Source: Mariniblastus sp.
GTDB taxonomy: Bacteria > Planctomycetota > Planctomycetia > Pirellulales > Pirellulaceae
NCBI GenBank assembly: GCA_014237975.1
Contig: JABACA010000015.1
Location: forward strand, 1 to 50,515
Length of the DNA: 50,515 nucleotides
Direction: 5' to 3'
Part shown: piece after piece, positions 1 through 8,280 of the stretch
Position numbering within the stretch: the stretch's first letter is position 1
Layout: the number at the start of each line of letters is the position of its first letter
Position numbers and translations under genes: made by a program
Notes under the pieces: generated by a model
What the model saw: the letters and a program-made list of their open reading frames with translations, nothing else
The model's database searches: none
Told to the model about the DNA's origin: nothing

Positions 1-608
1 GGCTCAACGTGGAAGACCCGGGAAGGTTGCTTCTGAGTCGCCTGCCGCTGGAAGGCATCGTCGATGGCTCGGCGACCCAGCTCCAAATACTTCTCGAATT
101 GATCGCTGGAAATGAACTGGGAAGCCCCCGCCGTATCAAAGCTACCGGTGCCTTCGTCGGACGGCAGCGATTCAACGTTCAGGCTTACTCCGGTAAGAGA
201 TTCAATCGTATTGCGATACTCACGTCGGTTCAGCCGGCGCATAGTAATCTTGCCGCCAGAGTCCGATAGTTTTTTGCGGGCGAGCACCATGGTCTGCGCC
301 AGGTCATCGAGAAAATCCGCCTTCTCTGCATTCTTCGGCTGACGCTTGTTTTTCGGCGGCATCTCGCCGGAGTTCATGGCGTTGAGCACATTCTGCCAGT
401 GGTCGGCCTGATCGATCGAAGTGATTTGAAAAGACAAGGTTTCCAGATCCAGCCCGCCCTTTTGAGTTTCGGTATCGTGACAGCCAAGGCAGTACGCTTC
501 AAAGAGGGCGAAGTGTTTTTTTGGCATACGGGCCTCTGGCTCGTCGGCCTGACTAATTCCAAAGGACCCAAGTAATCCGGCCCAAAAAAGGAAATGGAAC
601 TTGATCAT
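1..608 (-). CDS. Planctomycete cytochrome, DUF1592/DUF1587-type (partial, C-terminus off window)
   Basis: The frame starts with ATG at 608 and stays open to base 1, giving 202 residues with the rest outside the window. It opens with a signal peptide (MIKFHFLFWAGLLGSFGISQA). A c-type haem site, CLGCH, follows near residue 44, then GEMPPK, the usual distal motif of the planctomycete cytochrome domain. The segment MRRLNRREYRNTIESLTGV near residue 120 is the hallmark start of the DUF1587 region in DUF1592-family proteins. In this family the full protein is commonly 700-900 residues and is exported. Its start overlaps the stop of the DUF1552 gene (ATGA), so the two are translationally coupled. The physiological substrate of these pairs is unknown. 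Assignment is strong; function is not. Confidence 0.88.
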   Translation of the reverse strand, partial: MIKFHFLFWAGLLGSFGISQADEPEARMPKKHFALFEAYCLGCHDTETQKGGLDLETLSFQITSIDQADHWQNVLNAMNSGEMPPKNKRQPKNAEKADFLDDLAQTMVLARKKLSDSGGKITMRRLNRREYRNTIESLTGVSLNVESLPSDEGTGSFDTAGASQFISSDQFEKYLELGRRAIDDAFQRQATQKQPSRVFHVE

Positions 609-1897
609 GCCTGCAGTTCCTCGACCACTCCCGAACTGTCGCCATGCCGCTCGGCTTTGATTCCCATCCCCTGGAGCATGGTTAGCCAGACGTTGCAAAG
701 CGGCGTGTCTTTCGGCAGAACGAGGTGCTGGCCGAGATTCAGGTTGGCACCACCGCCGGTGAGCACGGTTGGGCAATTATCGAGGTAATGGATCGAGCTG
801 ATGTTCGAGCCAAAGGCCAGCGCGGTGTGATCGAACAGGCTCGAACCATCCGCTTCCTTTGTCGCTTTCAGTTTGTCGATCAATCCTGCAAGCAGAGTGC
901 TGTGCATTTGGTCACGGGCCTTGGATGCTTCCATCCTTTCACCCGGGGAGTAATGGCTTACGTTGTGCGAGCTATGTTTGACATCCATGCTTTTAAGAAG
1001 AGACTGCCCAGGCATACGATAGGTCAAAGCCCGCGTGCTGTCGGTTTGCAGGGCGGCAACGATGAGATTGTACATCATCTCAATCTCCTGCTTTCCCTTG
1101 AGCCCGGCAGGAGGTTCCTCCAGGGGAGCCTTGGGTTTGGGCTTGTCCAACCAATCCTCGTCTTTGCCGAGTCGGGTCTCGACATCCCGAATGCCCTGAA
1201 AATATTCTTCCAACTTGTCGTCATCATTGCTTGAGAGACCACGCTGCACCCGTTTAGCTTCGGTCAGGACGGCATCCAGCACACTGCGTTTCTCGGAGAT
1301 GGCCGCCTGCCGTTGTTCGAGGGGTAGGTCATCGGCGGAAAAGAGCTTGTGAAACATCTGCACCGGGTCATTGAATCCGGCAACGGGTTTGCCGCTTTGA
1401 TCCCACGACAAGGACAACCCAGGTCCATGCCCTGAGGTACCGCCATCGCTGCTATCCAACTGAATTGAAGAGAACCGGGTATCCATGCCCAGTTGTTGGG
1501 CCACTACCTGATCGGCGGAAATACTGTTGGCCATGTTCTGGCCGGGAACCGAATAACGGTTGGCCCCGGTCAGCCAAAAGGTGCTGCCCCAATGGGCTTG
1601 GTTGCTGTATTGGTTGGAGCAGCCTTGCACCACGGTGAAGTCCGTCTTGTGCCGGGCCAAGGGGGACAAACCCTCGGGCAATTTGTATCCTGCGCCTATA
1701 TCTGCCTTGTCGGGATACCAAGTCTCCTTGGTCACCCCAAACCCGATGCCCATAAAGACCGCCCGTTTGGGAATGGCAACGGATACCTTGGTGGCCGCCG
1801 AGGCAAAGCGACGGAACCCAATGGACTCAAGCGCGGGAAGCGCAACGAGGGCCCCGGATCCCCGGAGAAAATTCCGTCGATTGAATTTTGTGTGCAT
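605..1897 (-). CDS. DUF1552 domain protein, Tat-exported
   Basis: A protein of 430 residues beginning MHTKFNRRNFLRGSGALVALP, a twin-arginine signal in which RRNFL is the Tat box. I chose the ATG at 1897; a TTG at 1927 would add ten residues ahead of the Tat signal and looks wrong. The rest matches the DUF1552 family: an early KRAVFMGIGFGV segment, HWGSTFWLTG, SGHGPGLSLSW, and a late DHTALAFGSNIS followed by NCPTVLTGGG. Members resemble DUF1501 proteins and the alkaline-phosphatase fold, but no activity is established. The stop codon overlaps the start of the downstream cytochrome, the usual family partnership, which suggests a jointly exported redox or catabolic pair. Confidence in the family is high. 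Confidence 0.9.
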   Translation of the reverse strand: MHTKFNRRNFLRGSGALVALPALESIGFRRFASAATKVSVAIPKRAVFMGIGFGVTKETWYPDKADIGAGYKLPEGLSPLARHKTDFTVVQGCSNQYSNQAHWGSTFWLTGANRYSVPGQNMANSISADQVVAQQLGMDTRFSSIQLDSSDGGTSGHGPGLSLSWDQSGKPVAGFNDPVQMFHKLFSADDLPLEQRQAAISEKRSVLDAVLTEAKRVQRGLSSNDDDKLEEYFQGIRDVETRLGKDEDWLDKPKPKAPLEEPPAGLKGKQEIEMMYNLIVAALQTDSTRALTYRMPGQSLLKSMDVKHSSHNVSHYSPGERMEASKARDQMHSTLLAGLIDKLKATKEADGSSLFDHTALAFGSNISSIHYLDNCPTVLTGGGANLNLGQHLVLPKDTPLCNVWLTMLQGMGIKAERHGDSSGVVEELQA

Positions 1898-1970
1898 GGC
1901 AGGTTCCAAAAAAGTCGTCTTGTTCAATCAGGTGTAATCGTCAAAGAGTTGGATTCGGTGTCCTTTGATT

Positions 1971-2500
1971 CTACCATGCATTTCTTCTGGGCATCTTGAA
2001 TTCACTGACTATTTGACTTCGGTTTTTTGGCTTGGCAAACAACGCGTTCCGTTGCTTGATCGTGAGCTTGTTTTTCGGCTGTTCCAACGCATTGGGGTTG
2101 TCGTTCTCATCAGACTTGATCTTCTCAAGGCCCGCCTTGGTCTTGCCCGGCCACTTCACCAAAAAGGGAACGATGCCCCCCTCCAGCAGGTCACCCTTGC
2201 CGCCAGGCAGGAAGATCCATTTGGCTGATGTCCGTTGAAGTTGCGCGTGCATCCGCCGTTGTCGCTCGTGAAGAGGGCCAGCGTATTCTCGCTGAGGCCG
2301 AGGCGATCGTGCGTTTTGAGTATCTTGCCAACAGGCCAGTGCGCATTCCTGTGCCACGTCCGCGTAATTTTCAGCTTCACTGGTTCCCTGGCAACGTTCG
2401 TTCGGCCAGTGCGCAATTCTTTTTTCTCTGCGAGAACCGATATAGGGGCTGAGTCCGACGTGGAGTAGGTAGCAGTCAGTAGAGGGTGATGACCCATTCC
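1971..2500 (-). pseudogene. Sulfatase gene remnant (frameshifted, N-terminus lost)
   Basis: Two minus-strand frames carry adjoining pieces of a type I sulfatase. The first, about 2225-2345, reads VGKILKTHDRLGLSENTLALFTSDNGG in sections, the typical mid-protein helix and the DNG metal-site strand. The second, about 2095-2205 in another frame, reads GGKGDLLEGGI then VPFLVKWPGKTKAG. A frameshift near 2205-2225 joins them, and the usual R between GGI and VPF is missing. No CxPxR catalytic motif or signal peptide can be found upstream. The upper boundary is approximate because sequence above 2360 is hard to align. It lies upstream of the DUF1552 pair, as functional sulfatases often do in planctomycetes. 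Confidence 0.7.
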
Positions 2501-2601
2501 ATCGTGCATGCTCCCCGGATAAATTGCTTTTTGTTGAGAGGATTGTCTTGTTGCATCGTCGTGACTCCTCGAGCCGTTGAATTTTCCTGGTTGTTTGACA
2601 T

Positions 2602-4713
2602 ATGACAAACCGACTTGCCTCCGAATCCAGTCCCTATCTATTGCAGCACGCCAACAATCCAGTCGACTGGTACGCGTGGGGCAGCGAAGCGCTGGAAAGG
2701 TCAATATCGGAGGATCGGCCGATGTTCTTGTCGATCGGCTATTCTGCTTGTCATTGGTGCCACGTGATGGAACATGAGAGTTTCGAGGACCCAGAGATTG
2801 CCAAGATACTCAATGACCATTTTGTTTGTATTAAAGTTGACCGGGAGGAGCGTCCGGACCTGGACCAGATTTACATGAATGCCGTCATGTCGTTACGGGG
2901 TGGCGGGGGTGGATGGCCGTTAAGCGTGTTCCTGACACCGTCCCAGCAGGTTTTTTTTGGGGGGACCTACTGGCCGCCACGGTCGCGAATGAACATGCCC
3001 GGCTTTGACAGGGTCTTGCACAGTGTTCTCGATGCGTTTCGAACCAGGAGGGATGAAGTGGAAACCCAATCCCGGCAGGTGACGGAGTGGTTAAACCGGG
3101 ACGAGGCTGTGGACCAGACAAAAGGTTTTTCAGCCGAGTGGTTGCAATCGGCTGTCAACGCACTGCATGCCAATTTTGACCTCGATCACGGTGGATTTGG
3201 ATCCGCTCCAAAATTTCCCCACCCGATGGATCTTGAATTATTAATGCGTATTTCTCGACGATGGCCGGGCAACGCGGCGCTCGACCGACAGTCAATACTG
3301 AGGATGGTGGAGATCAGCTTGAACAAGATGGCAGGTGGTGGAATTTTTGATCATTTGGCTGGCGGGTTTGCCAGGTACAGCGTCGATGAACAATGGCTCG
3401 TCCCGCACTTCGAAAAAATGCTCTATGACAATGCCCTGTTGTCCTTGGTTTATGTCGAAATGTATCTGGAAACAGGTAATGATCTCTACCGTGATGTGGC
3501 AAGGAAAACGCTCGACTACCTGTTAGCCGGCATGACGGGTACGGAGGGTGGATTTTTCAGTACGGAGGATGCCGACAGTGAAGGTGAAGAGGGGAAATTC
3601 TATGTTTGGAGCCGGCGCGAGATTGTTGACATTCTAGGCAACGAAACGGGTGAGCGTTTTTGTCGAACCTACAACGTGACCGAGACGGGAAACTTTGAAG
3701 GTCACAACATCTTGAATCTTACGAAATCGTTGGAAGAAATGGCGGAACAGTTTGGCGAGGACCGATCAGCTTTTTTGCAGCAAATGGAATCGGCTCGGGC
3801 AATGTTGTTGGAAGTTCGAAACCGACGGGTACGGCCAGGACTGGATGACAAAATCCTGGTCAGTTGGAATGCTTTGGCCATTTCAGCCATGGCTCGGGCG
3901 TCGATGGCTCTGGATGACGGTTCGAACCATCAATATTTGACGGCTGGCCAGAATGCGGCCCGTTTCATTCTGGACCGACTGACTGATGACCGGGGAAGGC
4001 TATTGCACACCTATCGAAACGGTGAAGCCAAACTGGATGCCTATCTCGATGACTATTCCTATTTCATTGTAGCGCTATTGGACTTGTATCGGGCCAGTTT
4101 TGATGAGCAGTGGATCGAACATGCGGTCGCGTTGGCAACGTCGATGATTCAACACTTCCAGGGCGAGAACGGATTTTATTTTACAGCAGATGACCAGGAG
4201 CGTCTGATTGCTCGATCAAAGTCGTTCCAGGACAGTAGCGTACCCAGCGGAAACGCGATGGCGGCGCTCGGTCTATTGCGTCTGGGGCGCCTGGTGGGTG
4301 AAAATTCCTGGATCGAACTGGCAGAATCGATTGTCAGGGGTGCGTTTCCGTTGATGGAACGATCGCCATTGGCTAGTGGAAAAATGCTGGTCGTTTTGCA
4401 GACGATGCTGGAACCCTCTGTGGAGCTCGTGTTTTTCAGTTCAGATCGTGATGCGTTTGAACAACTTGAAAACAGGTTGCGTCTGCAAAACCTGGACAGT
4501 ATCTCCCTGATATGCCGTTCGTCGGAGGACGTTTTTCAAAGTCAAGTCGTGGACAACTTTACTCGTGGCAAGCAGATGATGGATGGCCTGCCGACACTGT
4601 TTGTTTGTCATAACCAGGTTTGTCAAAAACCGGCTGTGGGATGGGATGAAATCGAATCAGCAATCGGCCGCCTGGTGAATCAACAGCTTTCGTTTGGCGC
4701 AACTCGTCCATGA
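2602..4713 (+). CDS. Thioredoxin-domain protein of the DUF255/YyaL (SPATA20) family
   Basis: A 703-residue protein that matches the family along its length. The N-terminal signature [21 protein letters not shown] is followed by [16 protein letters not shown] with a thioredoxin-like C50-x-x-C53, then [14 protein letters not shown]. The middle and C-terminal parts have the alpha-barrel features of N-acylglucosamine 2-epimerase-like proteins, with [30 protein letters not shown] and [17 protein letters not shown]. The length is normal for the family (about 650-750). There is no signal peptide, so it should be cytoplasmic. The enzymatic role is not established. It appears monocistronic, between a sulfatase remnant and a convergent secreted protein. 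No clear Shine-Dalgarno precedes the ATG. Confidence 0.95.
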   Translation: MTNRLASESSPYLLQHANNPVDWYAWGSEALERSISEDRPMFLSIGYSACHWCHVMEHESFEDPEIAKILNDHFVCIKVDREERPDLDQIYMNAVMSLRGGGGGWPLSVFLTPSQQVFFGGTYWPPRSRMNMPGFDRVLHSVLDAFRTRRDEVETQSRQVTEWLNRDEAVDQTKGFSAEWLQSAVNALHANFDLDHGGFGSAPKFPHPMDLELLMRISRRWPGNAALDRQSILRMVEISLNKMAGGGIFDHLAGGFARYSVDEQWLVPHFEKMLYDNALLSLVYVEMYLETGNDLYRDVARKTLDYLLAGMTGTEGGFFSTEDADSEGEEGKFYVWSRREIVDILGNETGERFCRTYNVTETGNFEGHNILNLTKSLEEMAEQFGEDRSAFLQQMESARAMLLEVRNRRVRPGLDDKILVSWNALAISAMARASMALDDGSNHQYLTAGQNAARFILDRLTDDRGRLLHTYRNGEAKLDAYLDDYSYFIVALLDLYRASFDEQWIEHAVALATSMIQHFQGENGFYFTADDQERLIARSKSFQDSSVPSGNAMAALGLLRLGRLVGENSWIELAESIVRGAFPLMERSPLASGKMLVVLQTMLEPSVELVFFSSDRDAFEQLENRLRLQNLDSISLICRSSEDVFQSQVVDNFTRGKQMMDGLPTLFVCHNQVCQKPAVGWDEIESAIGRLVNQQLSFGATRP

Positions 4714-4743
4714 AAAAACGCGTGACCCATCGGGCCACGCGTT
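4713..4743 (-). terminator. Intrinsic terminator between convergent genes
   Basis: A 12-pair stem with one mismatch (4717-4728 with 4732-4743, loop ATC) lies between two convergent genes. Read on the minus strand the hairpin is followed by a run of six T, so it fits a rho-independent terminator for the secreted-protein gene that ends at 4769. It could also slow transcription coming from the plus strand. Confidence 0.75.
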
Positions 4744-4768
4744 GCTGGTATTGATCGTCAAAAAGTGC

Positions 4769-5785
4769 TCAAAAACCACTACCTGGCCCGCCACCCTTTA
4801 GCATTCCGTCGATGATCTCCTCAAACCCATCCGGTTTGGGAATCTTGATCATCACGGCGTTTCCTTCGGTCTGGGCCTTGAGGGCCTTCATGACCTGCTT
4901 GGCGGCAGCTTGTTGGTCTTCTTCCAGCATGTCCATGCTTTGCTGGGCCTGCATTTTGGCTAAAGCCAGCATACCGTTCAGTCCGTCCTTGATGTTCTCG
5001 GCGCCCTCGGAATCTTTTCCGTAGGCAATCAGTGTCAGCATCGTGTCCGAGTTCATGTCCATCCCGACCGACAGGCCAGCAAGGCTGGAACCCATTTCGA
5101 CCACTCCCGTCATTTGGGGTGGCACTTGTTGCCGGGCCATATCCATTCCCTCGTCGAACAGGCCTTGCATGCCGGTCACATCGACGCTGATTCGAATGGC
5201 GTCGTTCTTGGAGAGTTTTTCCCAATTGGCGACCAGAGATTTGGTGAATACATTTCGATCGGAACGTGTTATGTAATCGGTCGTGCCAATTTCAAACGTT
5301 TTGTCGTCTGCCAGGTGGGCCCGCATATTTTGCGGATCGCGATCGTTCGCGGGTGGCGCGATATACGTCTTGCCATTGGCTTCGACCACTCTGCCGTTTG
5401 TTTTCAATGAATCCAACATGGCCGTGGCGGCGTCCTTATCAGAAAAAACAATTCGAACGAAAAAGTTGACCGGCAAGTTGTCAGAAGAGTTCGACATGGC
5501 CGACTGGGCTTCCTGCATACTAGCCGGCGCAGTCATGCCACCATAAACCCTGTCGATTTTCTTGATGTCAATGTCTGCCTGTCCGGGTGGCAGTACCTGC
5601 TGGAGCATCTGGTCCGCACCAGCATTGGCGACCAACGCGTTTTCCCGCATTCGTTTCAGGTTGAAATCGAACCGGACAATCGCGTCATTGTCGCTGGCAC
5701 TGGTCTGGCTCCACGCCTCGATTGGCAGGATCGACAGGCTCATGGCGCCGCAGAGGAGCAGGCTTGATAGGCATTTTAGTTTCAT
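4769..5785 (-). CDS. Secreted protein of unknown function
   Basis: A 338-residue protein that I do not recognise. It starts with a clear signal peptide (MKLKCLSSLLLCGAMSLSILP, cleavage probably after AWS or nearby), and no later membrane segment is visible. The mature part is mixed alpha/beta, unusually rich in methionine and alanine in its C-terminal half (for example MARQQVPPQMTGVVEMG and MLALAKMQAQQSMDMLEED), and ends in a glycine-rich tail GGGPGSGF. A repeated pattern of strands followed by amphipathic helices suggests a periplasmic or surface domain that binds something, but no catalytic motif is seen. It is a single-gene unit closed by an intrinsic terminator. I suspect a planctomycete-restricted family. 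Confidence 0.8.
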   Translation of the reverse strand: MKLKCLSSLLLCGAMSLSILPIEAWSQTSASDNDAIVRFDFNLKRMRENALVANAGADQMLQQVLPPGQADIDIKKIDRVYGGMTAPASMQEAQSAMSNSSDNLPVNFFVRIVFSDKDAATAMLDSLKTNGRVVEANGKTYIAPPANDRDPQNMRAHLADDKTFEIGTTDYITRSDRNVFTKSLVANWEKLSKNDAIRISVDVTGMQGLFDEGMDMARQQVPPQMTGVVEMGSSLAGLSVGMDMNSDTMLTLIAYGKDSEGAENIKDGLNGMLALAKMQAQQSMDMLEEDQQAAAKQVMKALKAQTEGNAVMIKIPKPDGFEEIIDGMLKGGGPGSGF

Positions 5786-5899
5786 GGTTTTTCCGTTCTC
5801 AAGGATGGTTTAGCTGGAATACAGCCCGGGGGCGTAGCGGCGATGTCGGCAAGCTGCCTGGCTGTCGACAACAAAATTTGGAACTGCCCAGTGTAACGC

Positions 5900-5937
5900 A
5901 AAAAAAACGGGCTGGACAGGATGCGGTCACCCGCTTT
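5900..5937 (-). terminator. Probable intrinsic terminator of the RND exporter gene
   Basis: Directly at the stop codon of the exporter gene the minus strand reads CGGG, about twenty bases, CCCG and then eight T (5907-5900). The stem is short and imperfect, but its position and the long T run fit a rho-independent terminator. Confidence 0.45.
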
Positions 5938-8221
5938 GGCCGGACGGTTTGGATTTCTTGCGGCCTGCAAATTGTTTAAGCATGGCGGGCAGGAAAATCA
6001 GGTCCCCAAACAGGGCGGCGGCTACCGTAATGGCTCCCATCGATGCGAAAATCCTGTGGTCCCGGGAATCGCTGAACATTACGGTTGAGAAACCGGCAAC
6101 CAGGACGATCGTGGTCATGATTAAAGCGGTGCCGACTGCGGTAAATGCATTACGGATGGCTAACGTCTCATCCCCTGTTTCTTCTTTCTCCTCAATATAT
6201 CGAGTCAAAAAGTGAATCGTATCGTCGACCGCGATCCCAAGACAAACCGTGAAGGCACAGACACTGACCAGTTCCAGGGATTGTCCCGAGACTGCCAGGT
6301 ATGTCCCGGCCACTGCCAGCGGAAACATGTTGGGAACGATTGAAATCAGGCCAATTCTCAATGAACGGTAAACGATGGCCAGGACAATAAAAATAATGAC
6401 CGTAGCCGTCCCGAGACTCGTCGCCAAATCGACCACGATTTGGTACAGGTTTCGCCAGCGCCAAATTGGAACACCCGACATGGTCAGCGAGAATTCAGGA
6501 TGGGATTGCTGGATTCTCTGCAGCCCGTTTTCAATATCGAAAAATACGGGCCCATATTTTGCGATCCCCAAATCCTGAACCCGAAAGCTAATCGTCGCCT
6601 GCCGGTATTCGGGTGTGTAAAAGGCACGTTTGAGCGACGGTGGGAGCAAATCCAGTAACGACATGCGATCTGCCGAACTACCCTCTCCCGGAAGTGCGTC
6701 GAGCAAATTTCGGATGGAGATCGGGTGGCCAATCAGTCGCTCCTGGGCCAATAGATCATCAATCTGCCGGATGACATCGAGCACCTGTGGATCATCCGAT
6801 GGAACATTTCCCGACCATTCTACGTTAATTTTGCCGACCTCCAGGCCGCCCATCGCGCGATCCATCTGGTCGAGTGCCAGGGCAGCTTCGCTACCGGTTG
6901 GCAGGGCATTTGCGCGACGTTCGTCCGGTTCCAGGGTCAATGCGACCAGGAAAAGACCGACGGTGACAAGAATGCCGGTCATCGTCAACAATCGTGTTCT
7001 CTGCAATACCCAATCAATGATGCCGCCAATTCGTGAAAGGTTCTGGTCGACCAGGCCGCTGCCATGGCCGACATGGATGTTGCGGCCCAGGGGGCTGGTG
7101 CAAGCCAGCGGGATGCAAATAATGACCGCCACAAATGTCAGCACAACCCCGATGACGCAAGCCATGCCAAATTCCTGCACGATCTCATGATGAGCCAGGA
7201 CTAATGAACCAAATCCGATCGCGGTGGTCAGTGACGTCAAGGCGCAGGCCAAACCAACCTTTTGGATTCCCTGTTTCGCAGCCTCCCTGCTGGACATTCC
7301 GGCTGCCCGATTTCGACGAATTTGTATCAACAGATGAACACCATCAGTAAATCCAACCAGACTGATCAGGATCGGTAATACGACATCGTTAAAAGGGTTT
7401 TCCTGGAAATCAAAAAAACGGATGATGCCCAAAGTCCAAAACACACCGACGGCCGGCGCCACCGCAACGACCAACACCGATATCCAGCCACGAAACAGAA
7501 TCAGGCTCATGATCAGGATCATGCTGTATCCAATCAGCTGGTATTTCAGTTGATTCTTTTCGTGCGCTGCTAATGCCGTTAGCAGGACAGGGACACGGCC
7601 AGTGACAAGGAACTGGATATCGACATTGGGAAATTCAGCAACGGCCTTCTCAGCCGTTTGACGGATTCTCTCGGTACAATCGTTGTCGTCCTGGATTTGA
7701 AGAAAGTCGAAATTCAACATCAACAGCATGGTTTGGCCATCGGACGACAATAGTTGGCCGTTGACCAAGGGATGCGCATTGGCCTGGTTCCTTGCTGCTG
7801 CGAACCGGCTGGCTTTGGCATCAGGTCGCGGAAGTATCGGTTCATTCAGTCCGAAAATGTTGAGGATCGGAACACGGTCCATCCATAAGATGCTGGTCAC
7901 AAAGTCCAGTTCTTCCAGTCGATCGACGACATGACGCATCGCCTGGGATCCGTCCGGCGTGAAAAACTGATCCGATTGACAGACTAAAATTGCATCCGTG
8001 TCGGTCAGGCTGATCGGTTCAATATCGGGAGGCGTTTCGAAAACGCCGTCAACCGATTGCGAGTCGGTTTCATCAAATGCCTTAGCGGCAAAACGTGTCT
8101 TAATCAAATCCGACGACAGGTAACCGGCCAAGGCAATCAAACTGATGGTCAGCAGGACCGACCAGCCGGCGATGGGTCGGGCAACAATCCAACCGGTTGC
8201 TCTGTTAAAGGCCTGGGTCAC
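5927..8221 (-). CDS. RND/MMPL-family exporter (SSD-type permease)
   Basis: A 764-residue inner-membrane protein with the two-fold repeat of the RND superfamily: one N-terminal helix (WSVLLTISLIALAGYLSS), a large periplasmic loop, five membrane helices (about residues 230-400), a second N-like helix (near 420), a second loop and five helices (about 620-755). The segments NDVVLPILISLVGFTDGVHLL and VCLGIAVDDTIHFLTRY hold the conserved acidic positions of helix 4 in each half, which in the family carry protons. It resembles the MMPL/HAE3 hopanoid-, lipid- or sterol-type exporters more than drug AcrB pumps. The GTG start has a GGAT sequence at proper spacing. It follows the redoxin-fusion gene by 59 bases, so the two may be cotranscribed. 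The cargo is not evident. Confidence 0.9.
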   Translation of the reverse strand: MTQAFNRATGWIVARPIAGWSVLLTISLIALAGYLSSDLIKTRFAAKAFDETDSQSVDGVFETPPDIEPISLTDTDAILVCQSDQFFTPDGSQAMRHVVDRLEELDFVTSILWMDRVPILNIFGLNEPILPRPDAKASRFAAARNQANAHPLVNGQLLSSDGQTMLLMLNFDFLQIQDDNDCTERIRQTAEKAVAEFPNVDIQFLVTGRVPVLLTALAAHEKNQLKYQLIGYSMILIMSLILFRGWISVLVVAVAPAVGVFWTLGIIRFFDFQENPFNDVVLPILISLVGFTDGVHLLIQIRRNRAAGMSSREAAKQGIQKVGLACALTSLTTAIGFGSLVLAHHEIVQEFGMACVIGVVLTFVAVIICIPLACTSPLGRNIHVGHGSGLVDQNLSRIGGIIDWVLQRTRLLTMTGILVTVGLFLVALTLEPDERRANALPTGSEAALALDQMDRAMGGLEVGKINVEWSGNVPSDDPQVLDVIRQIDDLLAQERLIGHPISIRNLLDALPGEGSSADRMSLLDLLPPSLKRAFYTPEYRQATISFRVQDLGIAKYGPVFFDIENGLQRIQQSHPEFSLTMSGVPIWRWRNLYQIVVDLATSLGTATVIIFIVLAIVYRSLRIGLISIVPNMFPLAVAGTYLAVSGQSLELVSVCAFTVCLGIAVDDTIHFLTRYIEEKEETGDETLAIRNAFTAVGTALIMTTIVLVAGFSTVMFSDSRDHRIFASMGAITVAAALFGDLIFLPAMLKQFAGRKKSKPSGQSG

Positions 8222-8280
8222 GTCGGATCCTGCTGATGGCTAAAACGGGGAAGAAGGGTGGAAGTCTGCCAATGGGATGA

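Noticed and set aside
1493..1999. 168-codon plus-strand frame
   Set aside because: Antisense to the DUF1552 gene without support.
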